64,000 nt of DNA from Anaerolineae bacterium (lineage in GTDB: Bacteria > Chloroflexota > Anaerolineae > Promineifilales > Promineifilaceae): contig JAMLHW010000017.1 in assembly GCA_023954475.1 (NCBI GenBank), positions 1 to 64,000 of the forward strand, written 5' to 3'. The translations under genes and the position numbers were made by a program. The notes under the pieces were generated by a model, which searched no databases, was not told where the DNA came from, and saw only the letters and a list, made by a program, of their open reading frames with translations. Of this stretch, positions 26,772 through 35,922 are shown piece by piece; positions within the stretch are counted from its first letter, which is position 1, and each line of letters opens with the position of its first letter.

Positions 26772-27941
26772 ATGAAAAGCTTATCCAATTTGCTCGGCGG
26801 GATTCCGCCATCGGCAACCATCGCCGTCAACGACAAAGCAAAAGCACTCAAAGCGGCAGGCCACGATGTCATTTCGCTGGCCGGCGGCGATCCCAACTTC
26901 GACACGCCTGTCCACATTCAGGAAGCAGCGTTCGCCGCTATTCGCAGCGGCAATACCCATTATCCCGCCCCGGCAAAAGGGACTAAACCGGCCATCGACG
27001 CCATTATCGCCAAAACCGAACGCGACACCGGCATCACAGTTGGCGCAAATGAGATCATCGTCACGCCGGGCGGCAAATGGGCTATCTACCTCGCATTGGC
27101 CGGTATGCTCAATCCGGGTGACGAGGTGCTCTACCTGGAGCCGGTTTGGGTATCGTATCCACCGCTGATCGAGCTGGCAGGTGGTGTGCCGGTTGCAGTC
27201 AGTTTGCCGAGCGACGACAATTTCCGCATTTCGGCCGAATTACTGCGCGCCAAAGTCACATCCAAAACCAAAGCCATCATGGTCACTTCGCCCAGCAATC
27301 CGACCGGCCGTGTCTGCACGCGAGAAGAAATCGACGCAATCGTTGATATTGCAAACGAATTCGACTTGTTTGTCATCTATGATGAACTGTACGAAAAACT
27401 ACTGTTCGATGACAACAAACACATCGCACTGCTGGCAGAACCGGGTATGCGCGACCGCACTATCTGCATCAACGGCCTTTCCAAAGCATACGCCATGACC
27501 GGCTGGCGGCTGGGCTGGATCGTCGCCCATCCCGATTTGATCAAGCTTGCCGCCAAGCTGCACAGCCAGACCGTGACCTCGGCTGCGTCATTTGGCATGA
27601 CCGCAATCACCGCCGCCCTCGATGGCCCTCAAGATTGTGTCGAGGAGATGCGTCAAGCGTATCTCGAGCGCCGCGATTTCATGGTTCCTGCACTCAACAG
27701 CATCGACGGCATCGAATGTGCCAACATCGAAGGTGCCTTTTATTTGTTCCCCAAATTCACGAAAACGGCGTTGGGCAGCCTGGATATTGCCAGCCGCGTG
27801 CTCGACGCAGGGGTTGCAGGCACACCGGGGATTGCGTTTGGCTCCAGTGGCGAAGGCCACCTGCGCTTCTCGATTGCCACTGCACCGGAACAACTCAAAC
27901 GCGCACTCGACAAGTTGGCGCAGGTAGTACCGACATTGTAA
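26772..27941 (+). CDS. PLP-dependent aminotransferase (aspartate aminotransferase family)
   Basis: A 389-residue class I aminotransferase (fold type I). ISLAGGDPNFDTPVHI, NTHYPAPAKGTKPA, VTSPSNPTGRVCTREEI and YDELYEKLLF are followed by the PLP-lysine motif INGLSKAYAMTGWRLGW and, near the C-terminus, the substrate Arg in HLRFSIATA. This is the profile of the Ib aspartate/tyrosine/prephenate aminotransferase group. Length matches. It stands alone, closed by the terminator at 27965-28000. The amino-acid substrate cannot be fixed from sequence alone. Confidence 0.92.
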   Translation: MKSLSNLLGGIPPSATIAVNDKAKALKAAGHDVISLAGGDPNFDTPVHIQEAAFAAIRSGNTHYPAPAKGTKPAIDAIIAKTERDTGITVGANEIIVTPGGKWAIYLALAGMLNPGDEVLYLEPVWVSYPPLIELAGGVPVAVSLPSDDNFRISAELLRAKVTSKTKAIMVTSPSNPTGRVCTREEIDAIVDIANEFDLFVIYDELYEKLLFDDNKHIALLAEPGMRDRTICINGLSKAYAMTGWRLGWIVAHPDLIKLAAKLHSQTVTSAASFGMTAITAALDGPQDCVEEMRQAYLERRDFMVPALNSIDGIECANIEGAFYLFPKFTKTALGSLDIASRVLDAGVAGTPGIAFGSSGEGHLRFSIATAPEQLKRALDKLAQVVPTL

Positions 27942-27964
27942 GTTTGTCACGTTTTCTTCAACAG

Positions 27965-28000
27965 GCCGCCGGACCGTTTTGTGATCCGGCGGCTTTTTTT
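27965..28000 (+). terminator. Rho-independent terminator of the aminotransferase gene
   Basis: GCCGCCGGA (27965-27973) pairs with TCCGGCGGC (27985-27993) across an 11-base loop and is followed by seven Ts. It sits 24 bases after the stop codon. Confidence 0.93.
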
Positions 28001-28043
28001 GTGCTATATTGTTAACAAGTCCCTGACAGCAGATGGAACCACA

Positions 28044-29945
28044 ATGAGCGTTGATTTTGATTGGCACATCGAAGAAGAGGACGGGCCGGCACTCCTGCCG
28101 GATGGGCAGCCGCAGCGTAGTTTGCCGTGGGGCTTGTTCGTGTTGTTGCTGGCAGCGATGACGGTTGTCGGTGGCACAGTTGTTGCGTATCGATTGCACC
28201 AGAGCGAGATGCTTTTACGTGCAGAGGTACAGGAGATTCTCGATTTAGCCCAACAAGCAGTTCTGAGCGGTGACGGTGAGCTGTTTTTCTCGTTACAATC
28301 GGCCGAATCGGACTGGTTTTCCGCCCAATTGCGCCCCGAAAATCAGGCGCAGTTCATCGCCGGGCTGACAGTAACCCACGCCGAGCAACACAACGACATC
28401 ATTTGGGCCAATGCCCAATGGCAAACTGCAGACGGAATACGCCAACGCGTCTTTTTCTTCCGGCGCAGCGACGACCGCCTGCAGCAAATCGCGACATCAT
28501 CCCAATTCTGGGGCGAACAACAGACCAAACTCGCCGACTGGGGTTTGCTAAAATTGTCGGAGGCCGATGCCGTCTGGGCAGAAGCGATTCGCAGTTTCGT
28601 CGCCGACGAGTTGGCAAATGCCTGCAATGGCCGGTGTGATGATCACTACCCGCTTATCGTCACCATTCGAGATGACTTCGCCGTCACAGCCGCAGCGCAC
28701 CAACTCGCTGTGCCGTCACCTAGACTAATCGGCCTTACCGTCGATGGCGATCCGTCTCCCCAATTCTGGCAGCGTTTGCAAACTGAAATGATGTCGCTTG
28801 CCGGGCCGGTGACTATTCGCTACGCCATTCCACCACAGCGCGAACAACGCGTAAATTACGAAGCCGCACTGGCGGAATTCAACAATCTACACCCCGAGAT
28901 CACGGTTGAATTGGTCGAAGTAGAACAGTTTCCGGAGGATCCCGCATTGCTGGCAACGTTGGACGGCGCTGCATTTGCGCCTTCGGCAGCGATGATTGCT
29001 GCGGGATCGGTCTTCGACCTCAGCGGCTACGTCAGAACAGATTCCGTTTTCGATCAATCCGATTTTTACGACGCCATCTGGCGTGGTGTGCGTTGGCGCG
29101 ATCGTGTCTGGTTTTTGCCCCAGGCTGCAACGATGCGCCCCGTTTTTTACGATACACGCGCTTATGCTGCAGCTAACCGGTTGCCGCCATCGATGCGTTG
29201 GACGTGGGATGAATTGGCAGCCGATATGGATGCGCTCGTAGCAGCACAGCCACCTGATTCCTGGATCGATGTCGCCTATCTCGATACGACGTTGGACACG
29301 TTGTATGCTTATGCGTCTAATCACGAGCCGGCTTGTCAGACACGCAATCTGGCACCGTGTTTGGCTCCACTTTCGGCCGAAGCGATCACTACCGCCCTCG
29401 TTTGGTATCTGACCAGTACCGCCGATCCGGACCACATGGCCGATTTGACTGACATTCTGGCACCACAACGCGCTCGCGTATTGACCAACTGGCAATCAGC
29501 ACGCCGCCAATCGGCTATCTGGGTCGATGAGCCGGTCTATTACGAACATCGACTACTGCTTCTGCCTCTGGGAGTAACGACATTTCCGGGTACAGATCGA
29601 TTTGACGGCTCAGCGCCGCTCTGGGTGCAAGGCAGTTTTATCAGTGCGTACAGTAAACAGCCACGTGCGGTATGGACATGGCTCAACTTTCTCAGTCACA
29701 CAACGCCGATGCAGCGCTATCGTTTGGTTCCCGCGCGTCGGTCGGTGGCTCACGACTATGCGTATTGGGAGACGTTGCCTCGTGAGTTAGGTGAAGCATT
29801 GCGCACGGCTTTTCCGCTGGCGCGTGCCGTGCGTATCGAGGAACGCGAACTGTTTACGTGGGAACGTCTGGCTCAGGTTGTAGAAAACGGCGTGGATTCG
29901 GCCGAAACCTCACCTCCCCTCTACTGGTTCACAACCAACCCATAA
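28044..29945 (+). CDS. Membrane-tethered extracellular solute-binding-like protein
   Basis: A 633-residue protein with no named family. Residues 1-33 are polar and would be cytoplasmic. Residues about 36-58 (LFVLLLAAMTVVGGTVVAYRL) form one transmembrane helix. An about 110-residue stretch then resembles an NTF2/SnoaL-like fold (weak). From about 245 on, the sequence has the look of a family 1 extracellular solute-binding protein: NYEAALAEFNNLHPEITVEL, WFLPQAATMRPVFYDTRAY, MRWTWDELAADMDAL, and WTWLNFLSHTTPMQRY. Binding proteins are normally lipoproteins beside permeases; this one has a helix anchor and no permease genes. The start ATG at 28044 lies beyond the preceding terminator. Function is unknown; a sensor or tethered receptor is possible. 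Confidence 0.72.
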   Translation: MSVDFDWHIEEEDGPALLPDGQPQRSLPWGLFVLLLAAMTVVGGTVVAYRLHQSEMLLRAEVQEILDLAQQAVLSGDGELFFSLQSAESDWFSAQLRPENQAQFIAGLTVTHAEQHNDIIWANAQWQTADGIRQRVFFFRRSDDRLQQIATSSQFWGEQQTKLADWGLLKLSEADAVWAEAIRSFVADELANACNGRCDDHYPLIVTIRDDFAVTAAAHQLAVPSPRLIGLTVDGDPSPQFWQRLQTEMMSLAGPVTIRYAIPPQREQRVNYEAALAEFNNLHPEITVELVEVEQFPEDPALLATLDGAAFAPSAAMIAAGSVFDLSGYVRTDSVFDQSDFYDAIWRGVRWRDRVWFLPQAATMRPVFYDTRAYAAANRLPPSMRWTWDELAADMDALVAAQPPDSWIDVAYLDTTLDTLYAYASNHEPACQTRNLAPCLAPLSAEAITTALVWYLTSTADPDHMADLTDILAPQRARVLTNWQSARRQSAIWVDEPVYYEHRLLLLPLGVTTFPGTDRFDGSAPLWVQGSFISAYSKQPRAVWTWLNFLSHTTPMQRYRLVPARRSVAHDYAYWETLPRELGEALRTAFPLARAVRIEERELFTWERLAQVVENGVDSAETSPPLYWFTTNP

Positions 29946-30053
29946 AAAAAGCGGCAACCCAAAGATCGCCGCAACTAGTCAACCCGCACAAAACTCAGAG
30001 GGCTGCTAGACCAGAGCAGCTAACGCCGGCGCTACACCCCCCTGAACTCACAA

Positions 30054-30821
30054 TCAGTGATTCAAAATCTGTGACAGGAACAACTTGGTGCGCTCGTGCT
30101 GCGGATCATTAAAGAACGGCAGCGGCTCATTCTCTTCTACAATGACACCGCCATCCATAAAGATAACGCGATCAGCCACAGTACGTGCAAAACCCATCTC
30201 ATGCGTTACCGCCAGGATGGTATACCCTTCATGCGCCAGGTCGCGCATCACATCCAGCACTTCCTTGATCATTTCCGGGTCTAGCGCCGACGTCGGCTCA
30301 TCAAACAGCAGAATTTTCGGCTCCATCGCCAATGTCCGTGCAATCGCTACACGTTGCTGCTGACCACCAGAAAGCTGTCCCGGATATTTCTGGGCTTGTT
30401 CAGGAATCCCAACCCGGGTAAGCCATTTCATCGCTACTTCTTCGGCGTGTTCCCGCGACCATTTGCGCACGTGAATCGGTGCCAGTGTCACGTTCTCCAT
30501 CACCGTCAAGTGCGGAAACAAATTGAATTGCTGGAAAACCATGCCTACTTCGCGGCGAATCTCGGCGATATTGCGCACATCGTGGCTCAACGTAATGCCG
30601 TCCACGATAATGTCACCTTCCTGATGTTCTTCCAACCGATTGATGCAGCGGATAAACGTCGATTTTCCGGAACCGGACGGCCCTAAAATCACGATGACCT
30701 CGCCACTGCTCACTTCGAGATCGATGCCTTTTAGTACGTGAAAATCACCATACCATTTGTTGACATTGTGACAACTGATGATTTTGCTGTAATCTGTTGC
30801 GGGTAACGTAACCGTCATATT
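30054..30821 (-). CDS. aapP: Amino-acid ABC transporter ATP-binding protein
   Basis: A 255-residue ATPase subunit. Walker A is [10 protein letters not shown], the Q-loop follows, the signature is LSGGQQQR, Walker B is [12 protein letters not shown], and the switch His is in [14 protein letters not shown]. These are typical of GlnQ/AapP proteins for polar amino acids. The ATG at 30821 follows AAGGAG and lies inside a slightly longer reading frame whose own start overlaps that site. It is the last gene of the aapJQMP-like operon, 47 bases after aapM. Confidence 0.95.
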   Translation of the reverse strand, partial: NMTVTLPATDYSKIISCHNVNKWYGDFHVLKGIDLEVSSGEVIVILGPSGSGKSTFIRCINRLEEHQEGDIIVDGITLSHDVRNIAEIRREVGMVFQQFNLFPHLTVMENVTLAPIHVRKWSREHAEEVAMKWLTRVGIPEQAQKYPGQLSGGQQQRVAIARTLAMEPKILLFDEPTSALDPEMIKEVLDVMRDLAHEGYTILAVTHEMGFARTVADRVIFMDGGVIVEENEPLPFFNDPQHERTKLFLSQILNH

Positions 30822-30868
30822 CGTTTCTCCTTTTATCATCCACGAAGAATGTCGTGCATAGGATACAC

Positions 30869-32410
30869 CTAACGCTCACCAACGCCCATGCGCCGTTCCA
30901 GACGACGACTGTACCAGGCCATGAGGGCACTGCCGACAAAGTAAATGACGGCGATAAACACATACGGGGCGCGCCGTACACCCAGCCAATCTGGTTGCGC
31001 CGAGATCAGGTTGGCGACACCCAGCAATTCGATCAGACCAACAATAGCGACCAGTGTCGTGTCCTTAAACAAGCTTATAAACTGACCGACAATGGCCGGA
31101 ATTACCGCACGCAGCGCCTGTGGCAGCACAATGAGCCGATATTTTTTGTAGGTATTTAACCCGACGGCGTCAGCAGCCTCATATTGACCTTTGTTTAGCG
31201 ATTGCAGACCACCGCGCACGTTTTCGGCCAGGTAAGCGGCAGCGAACAGCGCCGCAGCAACCATGACGCGCCAGGTTGAAAGAATCTCAGTGCCTGGAGG
31301 CAGCAAAATCGGGAACAATATGATCGACATGAACAAAACAGTGATCAGAGGCACGCCACGGATTACTTCTATGTAAACCGTACTGGCTAATGCAACCACA
31401 TTACCCTGGTAGTAGCGCTGGAACAAGTACGCTATCAACAGAAGTAGCAGTGGCCAAAGTGCAATGAGTTGTGCTCCCGTTGTTTGCGCTTCAGCCAAAG
31501 CCGGAATTGAACGGGTTACGAAGAAGTACAGCGCAATCAAGCCCAGTGCGCCGTAGGTCAGCCACGCCGGAATGCCCGTTATCTTACTCCTGCGCCCCAG
31601 AGCTAACAGTAATCCCAAAGGGAACGAAGCGACAATCGCAAACACGGCGATGATGAGTGTCAATAGCAAACCGCCCCAGGCAATATCAGGGTTGAGATAA
31701 GGAATTGGTCCTGCCAAAAAACCAAAAAGACCATCGCTCTTAAATCCGCGTAACAGGAAAAATACGACAAACGGTGTCAGTATCCACAATGTGGTCAAAA
31801 CGCGGCGAATGCGTGAACGGCGGAATACTTCTTTGCGGAAAACGTACAGGCTGGGAATCAACAGAATGACATTCCACAACAGGATCGCGAACAAACGCCA
31901 ATCTTGATCAGTCGGCCAGCGGAAAACCATCAAGTTGCGGAAGTTGTCGATGACGGCACCCCAGGCAGCGCCTTCTTTACCGTCAACGGATTTTCTTTCC
32001 AGCTGTATTTTGGAGACGGTTGGATTGGTTGAAAAACTGGCGCGCACCACAGCCCAATCAAAAAAGCCGATTATGATGAAGGCCAGGATCAACGCCAGCA
32101 ACAGAGAAAGGACTACGTTGGAAAGGGAACCATAAAGATTCGTTTTGAGCCAGAGTGTCATCGGCCGATGGGAGCGTCGCACATCACTAACAGCCGTCCA
32201 TATCACAGACGCAGCCCACACAACGAAAATGATAATGGTGCTGGCAAAATGCTCCTGAAGCTGCCCGATTGCAAACCATATCGTCACCAGCAACAGAATC
32301 AATAACCAGATTGTTTGCAACCAGCTTCGTCGCACATTGTCCAGCCAGTAACGACGTAGATTCAGATTGCGAAAGGCGCTGCCACCAAAACGTGAAGTTG
32401 TACTTTGCAT
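30869..32410 (-). CDS. aapM: General amino-acid ABC transporter permease AapM, extended
   Basis: A 513-residue polytopic membrane protein. The C-terminal about 220 residues are the BPD_transp_1 domain of amino-acid permeases, with [40 protein letters not shown] and the EAA-like [20 protein letters not shown]. Upstream segments match AapM ([17 protein letters not shown]). Two extra hydrophobic segments at the N-terminus (residues about 30-75) make it about 100 residues longer than the Rhizobium protein. AAGGAGG before 32410 makes the ATG there likelier than the Mets upstream, which lie inside or touch the ribosome site. Confidence 0.92.
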   Translation of the reverse strand: MQSTTSRFGGSAFRNLNLRRYWLDNVRRSWLQTIWLLILLLVTIWFAIGQLQEHFASTIIIFVVWAASVIWTAVSDVRRSHRPMTLWLKTNLYGSLSNVVLSLLLALILAFIIIGFFDWAVVRASFSTNPTVSKIQLERKSVDGKEGAAWGAVIDNFRNLMVFRWPTDQDWRLFAILLWNVILLIPSLYVFRKEVFRRSRIRRVLTTLWILTPFVVFFLLRGFKSDGLFGFLAGPIPYLNPDIAWGGLLLTLIIAVFAIVASFPLGLLLALGRRSKITGIPAWLTYGALGLIALYFFVTRSIPALAEAQTTGAQLIALWPLLLLLIAYLFQRYYQGNVVALASTVYIEVIRGVPLITVLFMSIILFPILLPPGTEILSTWRVMVAAALFAAAYLAENVRGGLQSLNKGQYEAADAVGLNTYKKYRLIVLPQALRAVIPAIVGQFISLFKDTTLVAIVGLIELLGVANLISAQPDWLGVRRAPYVFIAVIYFVGSALMAWYSRRLERRMGVGER

Positions 32411-32423
32411 GCTCATCCCTCCT

Positions 32424-34052
32424 TTACCTTTCAACCAGGGCAATGCGCTTGTTGTACCAGTTGAGCAATGCCGAAATAGACAAACTCAACGTCAAGTACG
32501 CCGCCATGACCATCAGGAATACCTGAATGGCTTGTCCCGATTGATTCAACGTCGTAAACGCAACGGCAAACAAGTCAGGATAACCAACCGCTATCGCCAG
32601 CGACGAGTTCTTGACCAGATTCAAATATTGGCTCGTCAGCGGTGGAATAATAACCCGCATCGCCTGTGGCAAAACAACCAATCGTAAGCGTTGGGACTCA
32701 CTCAGCCCTAAAGCGCGGGCAGCCTCACTCTGTCCCTTAGAGACAGATTGAATACCCGCACGCACAATCTCAGCGATGTAAGCGCCTGTGAATAAAACCA
32801 ATCCAATCAATAATGCAGCAAAGTTAGGTGAAATCTTTATGCCACCTACAAAATTCAATCCCTCGATCTCCGGAATCGAAATTCTGACAGGCCGTTCCAA
32901 AGTCGGCACAATAGCTTGCGCAAAAGGATCTTCTAGAAGCGGTCTCTCGCCTGTCAGAATTACAGTGTCAGCCACATAGATCTCACACTCACCGGCTGCG
33001 TATTTTGCCGTCGCCTGATCGGGTCGTGTACTCCGGTTGACCGTGTAAGGAATATTTAATCTGCGCAATTCAGCCGTGAAATTGACTTCAGAAGCTGATT
33101 CCGAAATCACACAAAGCGTATAAGCGGCTTCGTCAACTTCCTCGCTAGTGAGCTCACCTTCCTCAACCATCAAATCGATTTCATTCAGGTTAGCTGCACC
33201 TAACCGGCGTTCCATATTGTCCGCTAAATCAGTGAAGGCAAGAATGCGCTCCGACTTTGCAATCATGAATGATTGATCCAGTTTGTTACTGTTACTGGCT
33301 ACAAACCAACCAATTATGCTGACCGTGAAGAAGCCAAAGACGACCCAGAATGCACGGTTACTTGCTTTGCCGACGCGTTCTTCACGGCGCCCCAGCAATA
33401 TCCAAATAACAAAAGCCAGGATGATGCCGGCGACAACGAAAGCTAACCATGTAGCGAAGGAGGGCAAAAATACCGGCCCCGGCATGTTGATACCGCGCTG
33501 GCTGAGGTACACAGGCAAATCACCTAGCTGGATGGCGTCCCTAATGGGCGGAAAGAGCAAGATGACGCCAAAGTAAATAAAGAATAGTTGGAGCAGCAAT
33601 GGTGTATTGCGCATCAGGTCAATGTACCATCCGGTAGCCTTGCTCACCAGCCAGTTATCCGATAGTCGCGCAATACCGGCCAATACCCCCAGAATGGTTG
33701 CAAAAATAATCCCCAGGACACCGACCTTGATCGTGTTCATCAAACCGACGAGTAGAGCACGCCCGTAAGTGTCACTCGGATCATAATCAATGACAGATTC
33801 AGAAATATCGAATTGGGAATCCACCTTGAGGAAATTGTAACCACAGGAAAAACTACTGGTTCCGTCAGGACAACGAAAACCACCAAGTCGGCCGAGATTG
33901 TCGGTAACGTTGCCCAGCAACCACATTGCCCCCATGATGACCAGTACGACAAACGCAATTTGTGCAAATATGCCAATGATGCGGATGTCGCGCCAGGGTG
34001 GGACAGATTCCTGACCGCCAGATGGATTGGGAGTCAACTTGGATTCAGCCAT
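32424..34052 (-). CDS. aapQ: General amino-acid ABC transporter permease AapQ with SBP-like insert
   Basis: A 542-residue permease, about 140 residues longer than usual AapQ. The N-terminal part carries LVGLMNTIKVGVLGIIFATI and LMRNTPLLLQLFFIYFG. The C-terminal part carries LFTGAYIAEIVRAGIQSVSK and LPQAMRVIIPPLTSQYLNLV. Between them, residues about 270-390 are a soluble, outward-facing insertion. Residues 314-376 align without gaps to residues 197-259 of the neighbouring binding protein AapJ, 17 of 63 identical by hand, including both Cys and the GxC(E/D)x(Y/F) core. This looks like a binding-protein lobe fragment built into the permease. The operon has normal spacing to both neighbours. Confidence 0.9.
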   Translation of the reverse strand: MAESKLTPNPSGGQESVPPWRDIRIIGIFAQIAFVVLVIMGAMWLLGNVTDNLGRLGGFRCPDGTSSFSCGYNFLKVDSQFDISESVIDYDPSDTYGRALLVGLMNTIKVGVLGIIFATILGVLAGIARLSDNWLVSKATGWYIDLMRNTPLLLQLFFIYFGVILLFPPIRDAIQLGDLPVYLSQRGINMPGPVFLPSFATWLAFVVAGIILAFVIWILLGRREERVGKASNRAFWVVFGFFTVSIIGWFVASNSNKLDQSFMIAKSERILAFTDLADNMERRLGAANLNEIDLMVEEGELTSEEVDEAAYTLCVISESASEVNFTAELRRLNIPYTVNRSTRPDQATAKYAAGECEIYVADTVILTGERPLLEDPFAQAIVPTLERPVRISIPEIEGLNFVGGIKISPNFAALLIGLVLFTGAYIAEIVRAGIQSVSKGQSEAARALGLSESQRLRLVVLPQAMRVIIPPLTSQYLNLVKNSSLAIAVGYPDLFAVAFTTLNQSGQAIQVFLMVMAAYLTLSLSISALLNWYNKRIALVER

Positions 34053-34209
34053 AGACGTGCCCTCTCTTTTATTTTCTACAGCCTGCCCGATCTATAAAGC
34101 CGGGCCAGACATTGGTGGTCTGTCAGTTGAGGTTATGCAATCGAGTCAATGGTGGACAGATATTTGATTGCACTAGAGTGCGTCAGCATGTCGCCAAACA
34201 TGAAAACGC

Positions 34210-34241
34210 ACCGTTGCCCAGTGGGAATACTGGGCAACGGT
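34210..34241 (-). terminator. 12-bp hairpin between aapJ and aapQ
   Basis: ACCGTTGCCCAG (34210-34221) and CTGGGCAACGGT (34230-34241) form a perfect stem with an 8-base loop, 17 bases after the aapJ stop. The downstream U-run is weak. It may be a leaky terminator or an mRNA-stabilising stem that keeps binding-protein mRNA in excess over permease mRNA, as in several ABC operons (inference). Confidence 0.65.
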
Positions 34242-34258
34242 GACGGTAAATGAACGGT

Positions 34259-35422
34259 TTAACGGAAAGGCGGCGAATAGAGCAAGCCACCTTCTGTGTA
34301 CAGTGAGTTCTGGCCACGCTCAAGATTGAACGGTGTGTCAGGGCCTAGAGAACGATTATAAATCTCTTCGTAATTGCCGACTTGTTTGATTACCTGATAG
34401 CACCAGTCTGCGTCCAGACCCATAAACAGGCCAAGGTCGCCGGTGACACCGAGGACGTTTTGAACAACGGGGTCTTCGCTGCCAAGCATCTCGTCGACGT
34501 TTTCTGATGTGATACCCAATTCCTCGGCCTGGATGGTGCAGTTCACCGTCCACATGACGATGTCGCCCCAATTATTGTCGCCATGCAGCGTCAATGGGCC
34601 AAGTGGTTCTTTGGACATGGATTCTTCGAGGATGACGTGGGCATCGGGTTCAGCAAGCAGAATCTGCTGGGAAACAAGTCCAGATTTGTCAGTTGTGAAG
34701 CCGTCGCATTGGCCGCTGTCATAAGCAGCCAGCGTTTTCGGTGCGTCATCGAATACAACCGGCGTGAAGTTGATGCCGCGTGAGCGGAAGACGTCGGCCA
34801 GATTACGTTCAGTGGTTGTACCGGACTGAACACAGATAGTACCACCATCCAGACCTTCAAAATCGGTAATACCGCTGTCTTTGCGGACCATCATACCCTG
34901 GCCATCGTAGAAGGTGGTCGGCTGGAAGTCGGCACCCAGTTGGGTGTCACGATTAAGGGTCCAGGTTGTGTTGCGGATCAAGACATCGATTTCGCCGGAT
35001 TGCAGCACGGGGAAGCGCTCGTTGGCGGTTGTCGGCCGAATTTCGAATTGGGTTGCATCGCCTAAAACTGCAGCAGCAATCGCTTTACAAAAGTCGATGT
35101 CAAACCCTTCGAACTCGTTGTTGTCCGGGTTGATGTAACCAAAACCAGGTACTGATTGGTTACCGCCACATTTGAGTGTGCCGCGATCACGCACGACTTT
35201 TAGGGTATCCTTGCCACCTTCGGTCACAGTTTGAGCTGCTTCACCGCTATCGGCCGAACCTTCAGCCATCGATTTGGCTTCTTCAAGCTGAGCTTCGAGG
35301 TCGGCAACTTGGGCTTCCAGATCAGCAACTTCCGAGCTGCTGTCACCGCCGCTGCTACAGGCTGCCAGCACGATACCGAGCGCAAGTAAAACGACAAGCA
35401 AAGTAATTCGTTTGATATTCAT
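34259..35422 (-). CDS. aapJ: General amino-acid ABC transporter substrate-binding protein
   Basis: A 387-residue lipoprotein. The signal peptide ends in the lipobox LAAC (Cys22) followed by a Ser/Gly-rich linker. Residues 31-52 form a short coiled coil (EVADLEAQVADLEAQLEEAK). The periplasmic-binding fold begins near residue 75 with GTLKCGGNQSVPGFGYINPD and continues with FEGFDIDFCKAIAAAVLGD, SGEIDVLIRNTTWTLNRD and ICVQSGTTTERNLAD. These are the AapJ/BztA family hallmarks. The coiled coil before the domain is unusual. AAAGGAG precedes the ATG. It is the first gene of the operon. Confidence 0.95.
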   Translation of the reverse strand: MNIKRITLLVVLLALGIVLAACSSGGDSSSEVADLEAQVADLEAQLEEAKSMAEGSADSGEAAQTVTEGGKDTLKVVRDRGTLKCGGNQSVPGFGYINPDNNEFEGFDIDFCKAIAAAVLGDATQFEIRPTTANERFPVLQSGEIDVLIRNTTWTLNRDTQLGADFQPTTFYDGQGMMVRKDSGITDFEGLDGGTICVQSGTTTERNLADVFRSRGINFTPVVFDDAPKTLAAYDSGQCDGFTTDKSGLVSQQILLAEPDAHVILEESMSKEPLGPLTLHGDNNWGDIVMWTVNCTIQAEELGITSENVDEMLGSEDPVVQNVLGVTGDLGLFMGLDADWCYQVIKQVGNYEEIYNRSLGPDTPFNLERGQNSLYTEGGLLYSPPFR

Positions 35423-35855
35423 AGCTACTTCTTCTCCTTTGTCATGAAATCAATAGTTTGTTAGTTGGTTACAACACATATAACACTCAAATCTGATTGT
35501 CAGTTGCACCTCCTCTCTATTTTGGTCTCTACGAGGCGTCTATATGTGCCTGCTAGCAGGTTTTCAATTACCAGTCAATATACTGCAGACTATTCGTTTC
35601 ATCGCCTGACTATTGGGTGATCGATACCAGATAACATTTCAAGAGCTGTTTTATTGTCTTGTGTAGCGGATTCGTACAACTCGCATTGCGAGTAAATTCA
35701 ATGATCGCTGAATCAACAGGTGGGAAATCAGGTTTTATTAACAAATAGTAAACGATGCAAGGAAAATGAGCAAGTCAATCAGAAAATTCCGCGGCAAATT
35801 GGGTATTTATCGGGATCGAAATGGTTTCCTGAAACCATCAGTGGGGTTTTGAATA
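35423..35855. other. Gap upstream of aapJ, no gene seen
   Basis: About 430 bases that should hold the aapJ promoter; the aapJ ribosome site AAAGGAG is near 35434-35442. A perfect 8-bp inverted repeat, ATGGTTTC-CT-GAAACCAT, lies at 35821-35838 just outside the terminator of the giant gene. No protein, tRNA or riboswitch was recognised. Confidence 0.5.
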
Positions 35856-35905
35856 AACAAAAAAGCCGTCTCCCCCTTTGACACATGCAAAAGAAGAGAC
35901 GGCTT
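35856..35905 (-). terminator. Terminator of the giant surface-protein gene
   Basis: On the minus strand, AAGCCGTCTC and GAGACGGCTT (35863-35872 with 35896-35905) pair across a 23-base loop and lead into a run of Us (plus-strand A-run at 35856-35864). It lies just after the stop of the 4168-residue protein. Confidence 0.8.
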
Positions 35906-35922
35906 CTAGTCAGATGGTTGCG

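Noticed and set aside
27981-28043. An upstream start for the membrane-tethered binding-like protein
   Set aside because: The extra 21 codons fall within the terminator hairpin and T-run of the aminotransferase gene.
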